Source: an uncultured Lachnospiraceae bacterium
Lineage (GTDB): Bacteria > Bacillota_A > Clostridia > Lachnospirales > Lachnospiraceae
NCBI GenBank assembly: GCA_947564305.1
Contig: CANOBT010000021.1
Coordinates: 1-55,516, forward strand
Reading direction: 5' to 3'
DNA length: 55,516 nucleotides
Below are positions 23,566 through 32,412 of the stretch, one piece after another. Below the pieces are notes generated by a model, which saw only the letters and a program-made list of their open reading frames with translations, did not search any database and was not told the origin of the DNA. The position numbers and the translations under genes are program-made. Positions within the stretch are counted from its first letter, which is position 1, and every line of letters starts with the position of its first letter.

Positions 23566-26265
23566 TTACATTAGGTTTACAACAATTTTGTGGGAGTCCC
23601 CTGATAATGCTGTCAGTGTTTTACGAGGAAGGATGACAAAAGCATCTTCGTTTACCTCAAGTTTATCTTCGCCGCAGAAAGCAGAAGCGATCACATAGGA
23701 GCCAAAATCCTTGCGGCTGTCGTTTCTATAAACAATGGTTAATTTTTTATTTGCAAAGGTTGTGGTGAGGGCGGCAATGCCTTTGTCATCAAACTGGTCG
23801 GACATAAGCTTTGGATATAAAATCAGGTCTCCGGCTTCCCCGCGGACACCGAATACTTCCGTGATCATGGTCAGCATGAACCAGCTTGCCGCACCAGTCA
23901 AATAAGGATACATTCCCCGTCCGTCAGAGCGGAAATATTCCGGAATGCCCGGATAGATATGACTGATATCAAAATCCAGAGCGGTATCAGCCAGTGTTTT
24001 CAAGGCTTTCCATCCTTCCTTTACAAATCCCCGCCGGTACAGAGCGTTTGCGTACATGACTGTCATATGGGAAAATACGGCTCCGTTTTCTTTTTCGCCG
24101 TAAGCAAATCCAAACATTCGGCCCATATCAAATTTTAATTCATGGAAATCGGTATTCAGCCGGTATCCGCCGATTTCTTCCCGGTAAAGATAATGGTCGG
24201 CGCTTTTTACAATTTTTTCAATTTGAGAATCTTCTGCTGTTCCGCTCATGATGGCAAAAACTTGTCCCGTAAGCATCATACGCACGTGATTCTCAAAAAA
24301 TCCTTCCACAGCGCGGCCGTGATTGTCGTAGTAGCTATTGAACCAGCCTTCTTCATCAGGAGCATCAATCCATTCATGGATTCTCAGATATTCCATGAGC
24401 CATTTTGCTTTTTGAATGAGATTCACGGCAAGGGCGGAAAGTGAAAAACTTTTGCGCCTGCCGCTGAGCGTATGGCGGCATCGGGAAGTATAGTCATTTA
24501 AAATGTGCGTCTTCTTGGCGATATCCTCAAAGGTTTCTAAATCATTGTCCAACAAGATTTCAATTTCCTCCGGAAGCTCCACGGTATGTGTGGAAGAGTG
24601 GTAATCCAGGACGCGGATCATTGCCGATAGTTCCAGCAGGTTACCGGCATAGGCGCAGGTGAATGCGACACTTTCGCCATGTTCGGAGGCCATATCCAGG
24701 GCATCGTTCCAGTCAGCGCCCCGGAGTCTGTAGATGTTATGCCCTCCCACTTCATAAAAGGCGGTTAACTGTTGTATGAGAAGATGCTCCAGAATACTTC
24801 CTGTATAAATATTATTATTCTCTGTACGCTGTTTGTTTCCGCATTCAGGAGTCCAAAGAGAATCAATTGCAGTTCCCCTCATGGTCTGTGCGTCTTTAAA
24901 ATAAGAAATCTCTTTATTCAGGATTTGGATATCTCCTGTCTGGTCAATGTAAAGCTTGGTGGTCATCAGCGGCCAGAGCGCATGATCCATCCAGACGCGG
25001 GCAATGCCGTTGCGGTCTGCAATAAAATTGCCGTCGCCGGTTCCGATAATGGTTGCGTTTGTCCCGTCAATGCGTACGCCTCCATAGTTTATGGCAATCA
25101 TATGTCCGACTCGTTCAGGTTCTACCAGCAGCAGAGAAAGACAGTCCTGCCACAAATCTCTCCATCCGCGCCCGCCCCTGCCATAGTCATGATAGGGCAG
25201 GAAGGAGCAGCCAAATAGCCGCCGAAGGAACGGCTGAAAGCAGACCCATTTCATCAGGTAATCAAAATCGGTATCCTTTGTATGAAAATCCACGGACACC
25301 TGCTCCTTCCAGTAGGTTTTTGTATTCGTGAAGATATCTTGTACTTTTTTTGTAGTATTCAATTTTTCTACAATGTGTAAGATGCGTTCTTCGCTGTCCT
25401 CCACACCAAGAAGAAGGATGTAATCTGCTTTTTCACCGGGAGCCAGGGTCACTGCCTGAAACCGAAAGGCGCCCATTGCCTCTTTTCCTGCCGCGCTGCC
25501 GGGAGCGGGAAATCCTTCATATCTCTCATACACGGCACGGGGATGCGTGAAAGTTCCTCCTTCTCCGATAAAATCTTCTACAGTTGGATAAAAGCTTTCC
25601 GGTGTACTGCCGTTTCCCATACAGCCGGTGACATAATAAATTCGTGAGTTTGTTCTGTGTCCTTTCTCATCAAAGGACATAGTAGGGCGGACGAACACGC
25701 CGTGCTGATTTGTGTGGATACGGTGAAGCATGGAGGTTACATTCCTGTGGTCCCGTATATTATCTGCACTACGCCCGTAAATGGGAATGGCTGCGTATGC
25801 AGTCAGTGTTTGGATAGCTTCAGACTGGTTTTGTATGGTTACATACATGATTTCAGCATTATAATTTTTAGGAATGAACGAGGTGACTGTGGATTCAAGC
25901 CGAAGGCTTTTGGAGGTTCGTTTTAAGGTATGCCACATGAATCCGGCTGTCAGTTCGCTCTTATCCTGTGTTTCTGAAAATTTGGCCGTTTCCTGTTCTG
26001 CTGAAGCGCCGACGGCAGAGTATACTTTACCCTCATTGTTTACAAACCAAAAATTTCGGACAGAACGATTATTATGTAGATTCTCGGAACTTACCGGTTC
26101 TAAAAGGAAGGTTTCCTGGTCAATTTTTGCATCACCGCCAAGATTCGGTGTGACAGCGCTCTTTAATCCGATTTCCGAAGCAAGAGGGAAATACAGGTAA
26201 CTTGTATTTTCCGGTTGCTCCAAACGAAAGCTGCCATGCTCATCAATAAAGTTCAGATGTTTCAA
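23566..26265 (-). CDS. GH94 family phosphorylase (laminaribiose or beta-1,2-oligoglucan-like)
   Basis: 899 aa. 'GGRGWRDLWQDCLSLLLVEP', 'RLRGADWNDALDMASEHGES' (Asp518 and Asp521 in the D-W-N-D acid motif) and 'GRGMYPYLTGAASWFMLTMI' are GH94 catalytic and phosphate-binding blocks. It is clearly different from the adjacent cellobiose phosphorylase. Length and motifs fit the laminaribiose phosphorylase / sophoro-oligosaccharide branch better, but specificity is not provable from sequence. The start is TTG at 26265, with AAAGGAG 9 bases upstream. First gene of the minus-strand operon, facing the importer at 26618. Confidence 0.85.
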   Translation of the reverse strand: MKHLNFIDEHGSFRLEQPENTSYLYFPLASEIGLKSAVTPNLGGDAKIDQETFLLEPVSSENLHNNRSVRNFWFVNNEGKVYSAVGASAEQETAKFSETQDKSELTAGFMWHTLKRTSKSLRLESTVTSFIPKNYNAEIMYVTIQNQSEAIQTLTAYAAIPIYGRSADNIRDHRNVTSMLHRIHTNQHGVFVRPTMSFDEKGHRTNSRIYYVTGCMGNGSTPESFYPTVEDFIGEGGTFTHPRAVYERYEGFPAPGSAAGKEAMGAFRFQAVTLAPGEKADYILLLGVEDSEERILHIVEKLNTTKKVQDIFTNTKTYWKEQVSVDFHTKDTDFDYLMKWVCFQPFLRRLFGCSFLPYHDYGRGGRGWRDLWQDCLSLLLVEPERVGHMIAINYGGVRIDGTNATIIGTGDGNFIADRNGIARVWMDHALWPLMTTKLYIDQTGDIQILNKEISYFKDAQTMRGTAIDSLWTPECGNKQRTENNNIYTGSILEHLLIQQLTAFYEVGGHNIYRLRGADWNDALDMASEHGESVAFTCAYAGNLLELSAMIRVLDYHSSTHTVELPEEIEILLDNDLETFEDIAKKTHILNDYTSRCRHTLSGRRKSFSLSALAVNLIQKAKWLMEYLRIHEWIDAPDEEGWFNSYYDNHGRAVEGFFENHVRMMLTGQVFAIMSGTAEDSQIEKIVKSADHYLYREEIGGYRLNTDFHELKFDMGRMFGFAYGEKENGAVFSHMTVMYANALYRRGFVKEGWKALKTLADTALDFDISHIYPGIPEYFRSDGRGMYPYLTGAASWFMLTMITEVFGVRGEAGDLILYPKLMSDQFDDKGIAALTTTFANKKLTIVYRNDSRKDFGSYVIASAFCGEDKLEVNEDAFVILPRKTLTALSGDSHKIVVNLM

Positions 26266-26367
26266 TTCTTTTGCTCCTTTCTGATTCCATTCCCGTGAAG
26301 CAGCGGATTAGAGAGGTGTTTTTTCTCTCTCCGGCTGCAGTCAGGGAATATATTTATGAATGGATAA

Positions 26368-26385
26368 TATAGAAAATCTTCTATA
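26368..26385. promoter_or_regulatory. Candidate operator in the divergent GH94 / importer region
   Basis: A perfect dyad TATAGAA-AATC-TTCTATA lies about 100 bases upstream of the GH94 start and 130 bases upstream of the importer promoter. The 352-base region 26266-26617 holds no gene. It contains this dyad, an AT-rich stretch and the importer promoter. Confidence 0.4.
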
Positions 26386-26512
26386 AAGAAAATCAGAAAT
26401 ATGAGAAAAATATCAGAATCATGACCTAAATTAACTGGATGAAAGGGACTTTTTAATAGGAAAAGATGAATCATCACCTGCAAAAATAAATGCGCAAAAT
26501 AGGGTCATGAAT

Positions 26513-26542
26513 TTGACATTTTGTTAAAAACTTTAGTATAAC
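26513..26542 (+). promoter_or_regulatory. Promoter of the binding-protein/permease operon
   Basis: TTGACA (26513-26518), 18-base spacer, TATAAC (26537-26542). A second TATAAT lies at 26560-26565 within a near-repeat of AAAACTTTAG(GC)TATAA, giving a possible tandem -10. Confidence 0.65.
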
Positions 26543-26617
26543 CTCAAAAAACTTTAGGCTATAATTCGACCATGGTTAAAACAAAAGCTTTAAATACAAA
26601 AAAGGAGGATTTTTCAA

Positions 26618-28027
26618 ATGAAAAAGAGAGTAGTGAGCATTTTATTGATTATGGCCATGGCGGCCGGTTCGCTGGCGGGCTGTGGAAATTCGTCGTCTGG
26701 TTCTGATTCCAGTTCTGATTCAGGCACGGACAGTGGGGCGGCAGCGGATGTTGAAGAAGGAAAGGTCATTAACATCTATAGCTGGAATGATGAATTTCGT
26801 CAACGTGTGGAGGCGGTTTATCCGGAAGTGAAGGAAACCTCGTCAGACGGCACAGTAACTACTTTGAATGACGGTACGGAAATCCACTGGATCATCAATC
26901 CGAATCAGGACGGAGTTTATCAGCAGAAGCTGGACGAGGCGCTGATGAAACAGGCAGACGCATCTGCAGATGATAAGGTGGATATGTTCTTATCAGAGAC
27001 GGATTATGTAAATAAATATACAGATGCAGAGGCGGATGTTGCGGTACCCTTAAGTGACCTGGGGATTGACCCGGATTCCGATTTGGCAGATCAGTACAGC
27101 TTTACAAGAGTAACGGCTTCCGATACGGAAGGAGTCCAGAGAGGTTCTACATGGCAGTGCTGTCCGGGGCTGTTGGTTTACCGCCGGGATATTGCCAAAG
27201 AAGTATTTGGCACGGATGATCCGAACGAGATCGGCGAGAAGGTAAAAGACTGGGATACCATGAAAGAGACGGCAGAGGAACTGAAGGCAAAGGGATATTA
27301 TACATTTTCCTCCTATGCGGATACCTTCCGTCTGTACGGCAACAGCATTGACGAGTCCTGGGTAAGCCCTGGTGAAACGACGATTAAGGTGGATCAGAAG
27401 ATTATTGACTGGGTAAATGACTCTAAAGAGTGGCTGGATGCCGGCTACCTTGATAAAAATGTAAAAGGACAGTGGAATGATGACTGGAATAAGGCAATGG
27501 GGTCCACCTCCAAGGTATTTGCGTTCTTGTTCCCGGCATGGGGAATTGACTTTACTTTGAAGCCGAACTGGGACGGCGATGACGGCGCATGGGCAGTTAC
27601 CAATCCTCCGCAGGAATATAACTGGGGCGGTTCCTATGTACATGCATGTACAGGGACGGATAATCCGCAGCATGTAAAAGATATCATCCTTGCGGTAACC
27701 GTAGATAAAGATAATTTGTTGAAGATTTCCAAAGACTACTCTGATTTTACAAATACAACAAGCGGTATGCAGGAAGCGGCAAAGGACGATTCATTTGCAT
27801 CAGAATTCCTGGGGGGACAGAATCCGTTTACCTATTTCGCGCCGGTTGCGGAAAATATCGAGATTGCACCTCTTTCTTCTTATGACCAGGGCTGTGTGGA
27901 GCTGATCCAGAATGCGTTTAGCGACTATCTGCAGGGAAAAGTAGACTATGACAAGGCAAAGACAAACTTTGAAACAGCAGTCAAAGAGCGTTACCCGGAT
28001 ATCACGGAGATCCAGTGGCCTGATTAA
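26618..28027 (+). CDS. Sugar ABC transporter substrate-binding lipoprotein
   Basis: 469 aa with a signal peptide ending in the lipobox 'LAGC' (Cys22), then a Ser/Asp-rich linker (about 24-45) and a family 1 binding domain ('GKVINIYSWNDEFRQRVEAV', 'WIINPNQDGVYQQKLDEALM'). Multiple Trp residues suit sugar stacking. AAGGAGG lies before the ATG. It is followed by two permease genes and lies opposite two GH94 phosphorylases, so cellobiose or other beta-glucan oligosaccharides are the likely ligand. No ATPase gene is present locally. Confidence 0.92.
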   Translation: MKKRVVSILLIMAMAAGSLAGCGNSSSGSDSSSDSGTDSGAAADVEEGKVINIYSWNDEFRQRVEAVYPEVKETSSDGTVTTLNDGTEIHWIINPNQDGVYQQKLDEALMKQADASADDKVDMFLSETDYVNKYTDAEADVAVPLSDLGIDPDSDLADQYSFTRVTASDTEGVQRGSTWQCCPGLLVYRRDIAKEVFGTDDPNEIGEKVKDWDTMKETAEELKAKGYYTFSSYADTFRLYGNSIDESWVSPGETTIKVDQKIIDWVNDSKEWLDAGYLDKNVKGQWNDDWNKAMGSTSKVFAFLFPAWGIDFTLKPNWDGDDGAWAVTNPPQEYNWGGSYVHACTGTDNPQHVKDIILAVTVDKDNLLKISKDYSDFTNTTSGMQEAAKDDSFASEFLGGQNPFTYFAPVAENIEIAPLSSYDQGCVELIQNAFSDYLQGKVDYDKAKTNFETAVKERYPDITEIQWPD

Positions 28028-28044
28028 ACTGCGATAGATTTACC

Positions 28045-28069
28045 GCCGCGGGGCATGGCGCCTCGCGGC
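28045..28069 (+). other. GC-rich hairpin between binding-protein and permease genes
   Basis: GCCGCGGGGC (28045-28054) pairs with GCCTCGCGGC (28060-28069) across a 5-base loop (one G-U). No T-tract. This position commonly holds a stabilising structure that raises binding-protein output over permeases. Confidence 0.6.
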
Positions 28070-28097
28070 ACACGGAAAAGGAAAGGAATGAAATCTT

Positions 28098-29051
28098 ATG
28101 AATCAAAAAAGCAAGAAAGTCAATTACGCAAAGTGGGGTTATCTTTTTATACTTCCGTTTTTTGTCAGTTTTTTCATTTTCTCTTTCATCCCGTTGGTCG
28201 ATACAATCCGCTACAGTTTTTTTGAATATTACCGCTCGGGAATCAAAGAGGTTGGACCGAATTTCGTTGGAATGGCGAATTATGTAGAACTGCTTGGTTC
28301 TGATATGCTGAAATATGCAGGCAATACACTGCTTCTGTGGATTATCGGATTTATTCCTCAGATTGTCATTGCACTGGTGCTTGCGGAATGGTTTGTGGAT
28401 GCCCGTCTGAAAATCCATGGAACACAGTTTTTTAAGGTTGTGATTTATCTGCCGAACCTGATCATGGCGTCTGCGTTTGCAATGCTGTTTTTTACCATGT
28501 TTTCCACCAATGGACCGATCAATGGGATTCTGATGTCCATCGGGCTGACCAGCCAGCCTATTGATTTTCTGGGGTCAGCGTTGGGAACCCGGTCACTGGT
28601 CGGATTCATGAATTTCCTGATGTGGTTTGGAAATTCAACGATCATGCTGATGGCTGCCATCATGGGAATCAGCCCGGATGTATTTGAGGCATCGGATCTG
28701 GACGGCTGCAACAGTTTTCAGCGTTTCTTCTATATCACGCTTCCGCAGATCCGGCCAATCCTTGCTTACACATTGATTACCGCAATTATCGGCGGTCTGC
28801 AGATGTTTGATGTTCCACAAATCCTGACAAACGGACAGGGAACACCGGACCGTACATCCATGACGCTGATCATGTTCCTGAACAGCCATCTGAAGAGCAG
28901 GAACTATGGTATGGCAGGCGCGTTGTCTGTTTACCTGTTTATCGTCAGTGGTATCCTGTGCTTTATCGTATATCGGATGACCAATAACGACGACCCGGAC
29001 GGTTCGAAGGCAGCGGCGAAGAAAGCAAAGAAGCAGAAGAGGAGGGGATAG
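28098..29051 (+). CDS. Sugar ABC transporter permease, MalF/MsmF type
   Basis: 317 aa with six hydrophobic segments. 'SKKVNYAKWGYLFILPFFVS' is the usual start. The EAA loop reads 'DVFEASDLDGCNSFQRFFYI' followed by 'TLPQIRPILAYTLITAIIGG'. 'QMFDVPQILTNGQGTP' is typical of MsmF-like permeases. A Lys-rich tail ('AAAKKAKKQKRRG') ends the protein. AAAGGA precedes the ATG. It forms the channel with the product of the next gene. Confidence 0.93.
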   Translation: MNQKSKKVNYAKWGYLFILPFFVSFFIFSFIPLVDTIRYSFFEYYRSGIKEVGPNFVGMANYVELLGSDMLKYAGNTLLLWIIGFIPQIVIALVLAEWFVDARLKIHGTQFFKVVIYLPNLIMASAFAMLFFTMFSTNGPINGILMSIGLTSQPIDFLGSALGTRSLVGFMNFLMWFGNSTIMLMAAIMGISPDVFEASDLDGCNSFQRFFYITLPQIRPILAYTLITAIIGGLQMFDVPQILTNGQGTPDRTSMTLIMFLNSHLKSRNYGMAGALSVYLFIVSGILCFIVYRMTNNDDPDGSKAAAKKAKKQKRRG

Positions 29052-29055
29052 AGTT

Positions 29056-29901
29056 ATGAAGTCAGAGAAACCAAATCATGTAAGAAGTATTATCGCACAT
29101 ATTGTACTGATTCTTTTATCATTTTTGTGCCTGTTTTTCTTCTATATTTTGTTTGTTAACGCGACCAGGTCACATGCGGATCTGCAGAAAGGATTTTCTG
29201 CCCTGCCGGGAAATTATCTGTTCCAGAACTTGAAAAATGTTGCCAATGACGGAACGTTTCCTATGTTTCGGGGAATCCTGAACAGCCTGATCGTGTCAGG
29301 ATGTTCCGCGGCAATCTGTACTTATTTTTCCGCATTGACAGCATATGGGCTTTATGCATATGATTTCAAATTAAAAAAACCGGCGTTCACATTTATTATG
29401 GCGATTCTTGTGATGCCGACTCAGGTAACGGCAATGGGATTTCTGCGTCTGGTCACCAATATGGGGATGTATGATTCTCTGCTTCCGCTGATCATTCCGT
29501 CTGTTGCTTCTCCGGCTGTGTTTTACTTTATGCACAGCTACCTGCAGTCCTCCCTGCCGCTGTCTTTGGTGGAAGCGGCAAGGATTGACGGCTCAGGGGA
29601 GTTTCGGACTTTTAACCAGATTGTGATTCCGATTATGAAACCGGCTATCGCGGTACAGGCAATCTTTACCTTCGTAGGTTCCTGGAATAATTACTTCGTT
29701 CCGGCTCTGGTTATCCAGTCTAAAGACAAAATGACAGTGCCGATTTTGATTGCCACACTTCGAGGTGCCGATTATATGAATTTTGATATGGGAAAAATAT
29801 ACACGATGATTTTGGTTGCAATTGTTCCCATCATCCTTGTATATTTGCTCCTGTCCAAGTACATTATCGCTGGTGTAACGCTTGGCGGTGTAAAGGAATA
29901 A
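29056..29901 (+). CDS. Sugar ABC transporter permease, MalG/MsmG type
   Basis: 281 aa with six hydrophobic segments. The EAA loop is 'SLVEAARIDGSGEFRTFNQI' followed by 'VIPIMKPAIAVQAIFTFVGSW', and the C-terminal 'KYIIAGVTLGGVKE' is the standard MalG-type ending. It starts 4 bases after the previous stop with GAGGGGAT as ribosome-binding site. Last gene of the importer, followed by a terminator. The missing ATPase is expected to be a shared MsmK/UgpC-type protein elsewhere (established for many Firmicutes CUT1 importers). Confidence 0.93.
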   Translation: MKSEKPNHVRSIIAHIVLILLSFLCLFFFYILFVNATRSHADLQKGFSALPGNYLFQNLKNVANDGTFPMFRGILNSLIVSGCSAAICTYFSALTAYGLYAYDFKLKKPAFTFIMAILVMPTQVTAMGFLRLVTNMGMYDSLLPLIIPSVASPAVFYFMHSYLQSSLPLSLVEAARIDGSGEFRTFNQIVIPIMKPAIAVQAIFTFVGSWNNYFVPALVIQSKDKMTVPILIATLRGADYMNFDMGKIYTMILVAIVPIILVYLLLSKYIIAGVTLGGVKE

Positions 29902-29917
29902 GGGGTTCGGATAGTAG

Positions 29918-29948
29918 AAAACCGGGAGCGTTATGCCCCCGGTTTTTT
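29918..29948. terminator. Terminator after the importer operon
   Basis: AAAACCGGG (29918-29926) pairs with CCCGGTTTT (29938-29946), followed by T residues to 29948. The symmetrical A and T tracts let it serve the convergent MerR gene as well. Confidence 0.8.
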
Positions 29949-30998
29949 AAACCGTTCTTCCTCAGTATATTCTTTCTTTTCTACAAAGTGATCGATTAAC
30001 TGATAGATAATGATTAGGAGGAGTACATAGCTGATACATGCTTCTTTTGAGTAAGATAGCAACATATAACCGCTCAGCAGGCCGCCAATCACAACCGCAT
30101 AAAATCCATTGACTCCTGTCACATGCCTCCTGTCAAAGATGAGACGGAGTTCTAATATATGATAGATATATCCCCAAGCCGTAATGCCAAAGCCAACAAC
30201 TGCGGTTGCCAGGTTTTCGGCACTTTCTCTTGCATCATGGACCAATTGCTCAATGGTAAGTCCAAAAAAACCAATGATATATACAAACATTCCTACTGTT
30301 GCGGCAGCATAACCGGCCTTTTGAAGCCATTTGGCTGCGGCTGGCCTGGTTTCTTTTAAGAAAAAAGAAGGAATCTCAAATACTGTCAGAATCAGCAGAA
30401 AGATAACAGGTGTAAAAGCGCCCTTAAAAAAGGCGGGTATCCTATAGTTTTCCAGAAGAAAAGCAATGCTGCCGCAGGCAAGTATCAGGAGAATGGTTTT
30501 TAAAATGGACATCTTTCGGGTGTGTCTTGGATTCCCCTCGCTGTCTGTAACTGACAGTGTTTCAATCACATCATCTTTTTCATATTTTAACAAATCTCCG
30601 GTGATATCCAGAAACCGGTGTCCGGCTTTTTCTTCCTTGTGAATCTCTTCCCAATAAAACTGTTCATCAAAGGTGGACATCACTTCGTTCCTTTTTTGAA
30701 TCTGTTTACATATTTCCAAAGAACCATTTAATTCCTCAATCTGCTTTTGAAGCTCTGTAATGTTTTTATTGATAGAATCTGGTAAGTCGGTAACCCCATC
30801 GAGCAGGTCTTCGATTTCTGAAACAGATAGTCCGAGTTTTCTGAAAATGATAATTTTTTTCAAAATAGCAACATCCTCGTTGCTGTAATCTCGGTATGTG
30901 TTTTCCCCTCTTTTTGGATGGATGAGTTTTTGCTTTTCATAAAAGCGTACAGTTGCACGGGGAATGCCCAGTTCCATCTCCAATTCTTTGATTGTCAT
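29931..30998 (-). CDS. MerR-family regulator fused to a multi-pass membrane domain
   Basis: 355 aa. Residues 1-70 are a MerR DNA-binding head: 'MTIKELEMELGIPRATVRFY', 'RDYSNEDVAILKKIIIFRKL', 'LSVSEIEDLLDG'. A coiled-coil dimerisation helix follows (about 77-115). The rest is not the usual effector domain. From about residue 165 there are six or so hydrophobic helices, with a charged C-terminal tail. The head would therefore be tethered to the inner membrane. AAGGAGGG precedes the ATG, and a dyad typical of MerR operators lies in its own promoter, suggesting autoregulation. The inducing signal is unknown. A membrane-located cue is the obvious guess. Confidence 0.85.
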   Translation of the reverse strand: MTIKELEMELGIPRATVRFYEKQKLIHPKRGENTYRDYSNEDVAILKKIIIFRKLGLSVSEIEDLLDGVTDLPDSINKNITELQKQIEELNGSLEICKQIQKRNEVMSTFDEQFYWEEIHKEEKAGHRFLDITGDLLKYEKDDVIETLSVTDSEGNPRHTRKMSILKTILLILACGSIAFLLENYRIPAFFKGAFTPVIFLLILTVFEIPSFFLKETRPAAAKWLQKAGYAAATVGMFVYIIGFFGLTIEQLVHDARESAENLATAVVGFGITAWGYIYHILELRLIFDRRHVTGVNGFYAVVIGGLLSGYMLLSYSKEACISYVLLLIIIYQLIDHFVEKKEYTEEERFKKPGA

Positions 30999-31040
30999 AA
31001 GTATCCCTCCTTTTAGTTATTATAGCAGAAAAATACAGTA

Positions 31041-31060
31041 TAAACATAGTTTACAGTCAA
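31041..31060 (-). promoter_or_regulatory. MerR promoter/operator
   Basis: Minus-strand TTGACT (31060-31055) is followed by the dyad TAAAC-ATA-GTTTA (31041-31053), which sits in the spacer before a TATTTT/TGTATT -10. A dyad inside a promoter spacer is the normal MerR arrangement. The 264-base region 30999-31262 shows nothing else clear. Confidence 0.5.
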
Positions 31061-31262
31061 GAGTTTTCAGGTATTTTTTGAAAATTTTTGAAAATCTAAA
31101 AGAAAAACAATTTCATTGTTTTACTTTTGCGAAGGAATATATCTAACAGGATGCTAAAAAAGGTCGGAAAAGTCGTAAACACCTACATAGATTAAAAAAG
31201 TTAAATAGAATAAGATATTTACAGATTCAATTCTAATCATGCGTAAGAGGAGGAAAACGAAT

Positions 31263-32117
31263 ATGGAATCACCAAGCTTGGAACAGATTTTTGGGAGTTA
31301 TGTGTCATGGAAAATGGATGATCAGACATGGGCTATCAATTTTATGAATGGTTCGGAGAATATGTATCTTCTGGAGGGAGAGGAGAAGGCTCTTCTGCTT
31401 GATACCGGATACGGCGTCGGAAATTTGCGCGCATATGTGGAGAAATTGACAAATAAGCCCATCCTTGTTGCGAACACGCATTTTCATCCGGACCACTCTG
31501 CGGGAAATGGTGAGTTTGAACAGGTTTACTTGAGTAAAGGAGCTGCAATTGATGCTCCGTCGGTTAACAATCCGGGAGCAGTACCATTTGACATTACGAA
31601 GCTGCCCTATCCTGATTATGAAAAAATCTATATTGGAGAGGGCGATAAAATTGAATTAGGCGGACGCACAATCGAAGTTCTGGATGTAAAACCGGCACAC
31701 TGCAACAGCAGCTTGTTTTTCCTGGACAGAGGGCATCGGATGTTTTTCAGCGGAGATGAGTTGGAAGCCGCACAGGTTATGATGTTTGATAATTCTTCTA
31801 ATCCGGATGCGCCATATGAAGTGAAAGAGAGATTATTGAACTTTCAGGCAAATAACAAACGAATCAAAGAACTGAGCTCTGAGTTTGATTATTTGCTTCC
31901 GAATCACAATGGATATCCAATTGCTAAGAGTTATATTGATGACTTTATTGAATTGGTGGATGCTGTTTTTGATGGAAAGGCAAAGGTGGAGGATAAGCTG
32001 AATCACCCATATGTAGAGATGGACCCGAAGGCATCATCTTTATGTCGTGTCCGTTGGAAAAATGCAAGCATTTTTATTGTGAAGGATTTGGTGATGAGTG
32101 TATATGGAACCAGGTAA
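31263..32117 (+). CDS. MBL-fold metallo-hydrolase
   Basis: 284 aa. The metal-binding motif H-x-H-x-D-H is seen in 'ANTHFHPDHSAGNGEF'. Further ligands are likely His in 'VKPAHCNSS', Asp in 'RMFFSGDELE' and His in 'LLPNHNGYPI'. This is a glyoxalase II-like stand-alone hydrolase with no second domain, and the substrate is unknown. ATG 31263 is preferred over ATG 31239 because AGAGGAGG lies between them. It sits alone between the divergent MerR gene and a hairpin terminator, so it could be the MerR target (inference). Confidence 0.9.
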   Translation: MESPSLEQIFGSYVSWKMDDQTWAINFMNGSENMYLLEGEEKALLLDTGYGVGNLRAYVEKLTNKPILVANTHFHPDHSAGNGEFEQVYLSKGAAIDAPSVNNPGAVPFDITKLPYPDYEKIYIGEGDKIELGGRTIEVLDVKPAHCNSSLFFLDRGHRMFFSGDELEAAQVMMFDNSSNPDAPYEVKERLLNFQANNKRIKELSSEFDYLLPNHNGYPIAKSYIDDFIELVDAVFDGKAKVEDKLNHPYVEMDPKASSLCRVRWKNASIFIVKDLVMSVYGTR

Positions 32118-32134
32118 ATCGAGAGGAAATCATA

Positions 32135-32177
32135 AAGAGCCGCACGTATACAAATAGCGTGTGGCTCTTGTACTTTT
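32135..32177 (+). terminator. Terminator after the MBL gene
   Basis: AAGAGCCGCACG (32135-32146) pairs with CGTGTGGCTCTT (32158-32169), one G-U, followed by GTACTTTTC. Confidence 0.6.
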
Positions 32178-32264
32178 CATATGGACTGGGACGCGGATAT
32201 TGATTATAATAGAGAAAGATAATATTAAGATGATATAAAAATTTATGAAAAAGAGGTGGAGAAA

Positions 32265-32411
32265 ATGAACCCGAAAAGGCTGTGGGTGATCAGAGGCGGC
32301 ATCATACTGCTGGCAGGTGTATTTATTTCATTCGGGGTGATTAGAGGAGAGCCGATGGAAGTGCTGCAGAAAGCAACTAGTATTTGTCTGGAATGTATCG
32401 GGATAGGATAA
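32265..32411 (+). CDS. CXXC-motif mini-protein, CD1871A-like (48 aa)
   Basis: Starts at ATG 32265 with GAGGTGGAG upstream and ends TAA 32411, one base before the next ATG. One hydrophobic helix ('GGIILLAGVFISFGVI') is preceded by a basic N-terminus. The C-terminus ends 'TSICLECIGIG', with a C-x-x-C pair next to the membrane. Very short proteins of this type regularly precede 4Fe-4S membrane proteins in Clostridia. It probably inserts beside the polyferredoxin-like protein encoded next, as an electron or cluster relay (inference). Confidence 0.8.
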   Translation: MNPKRLWVIRGGIILLAGVFISFGVIRGEPMEVLQKATSICLECIGIG

Positions 32412-32412
32412 A

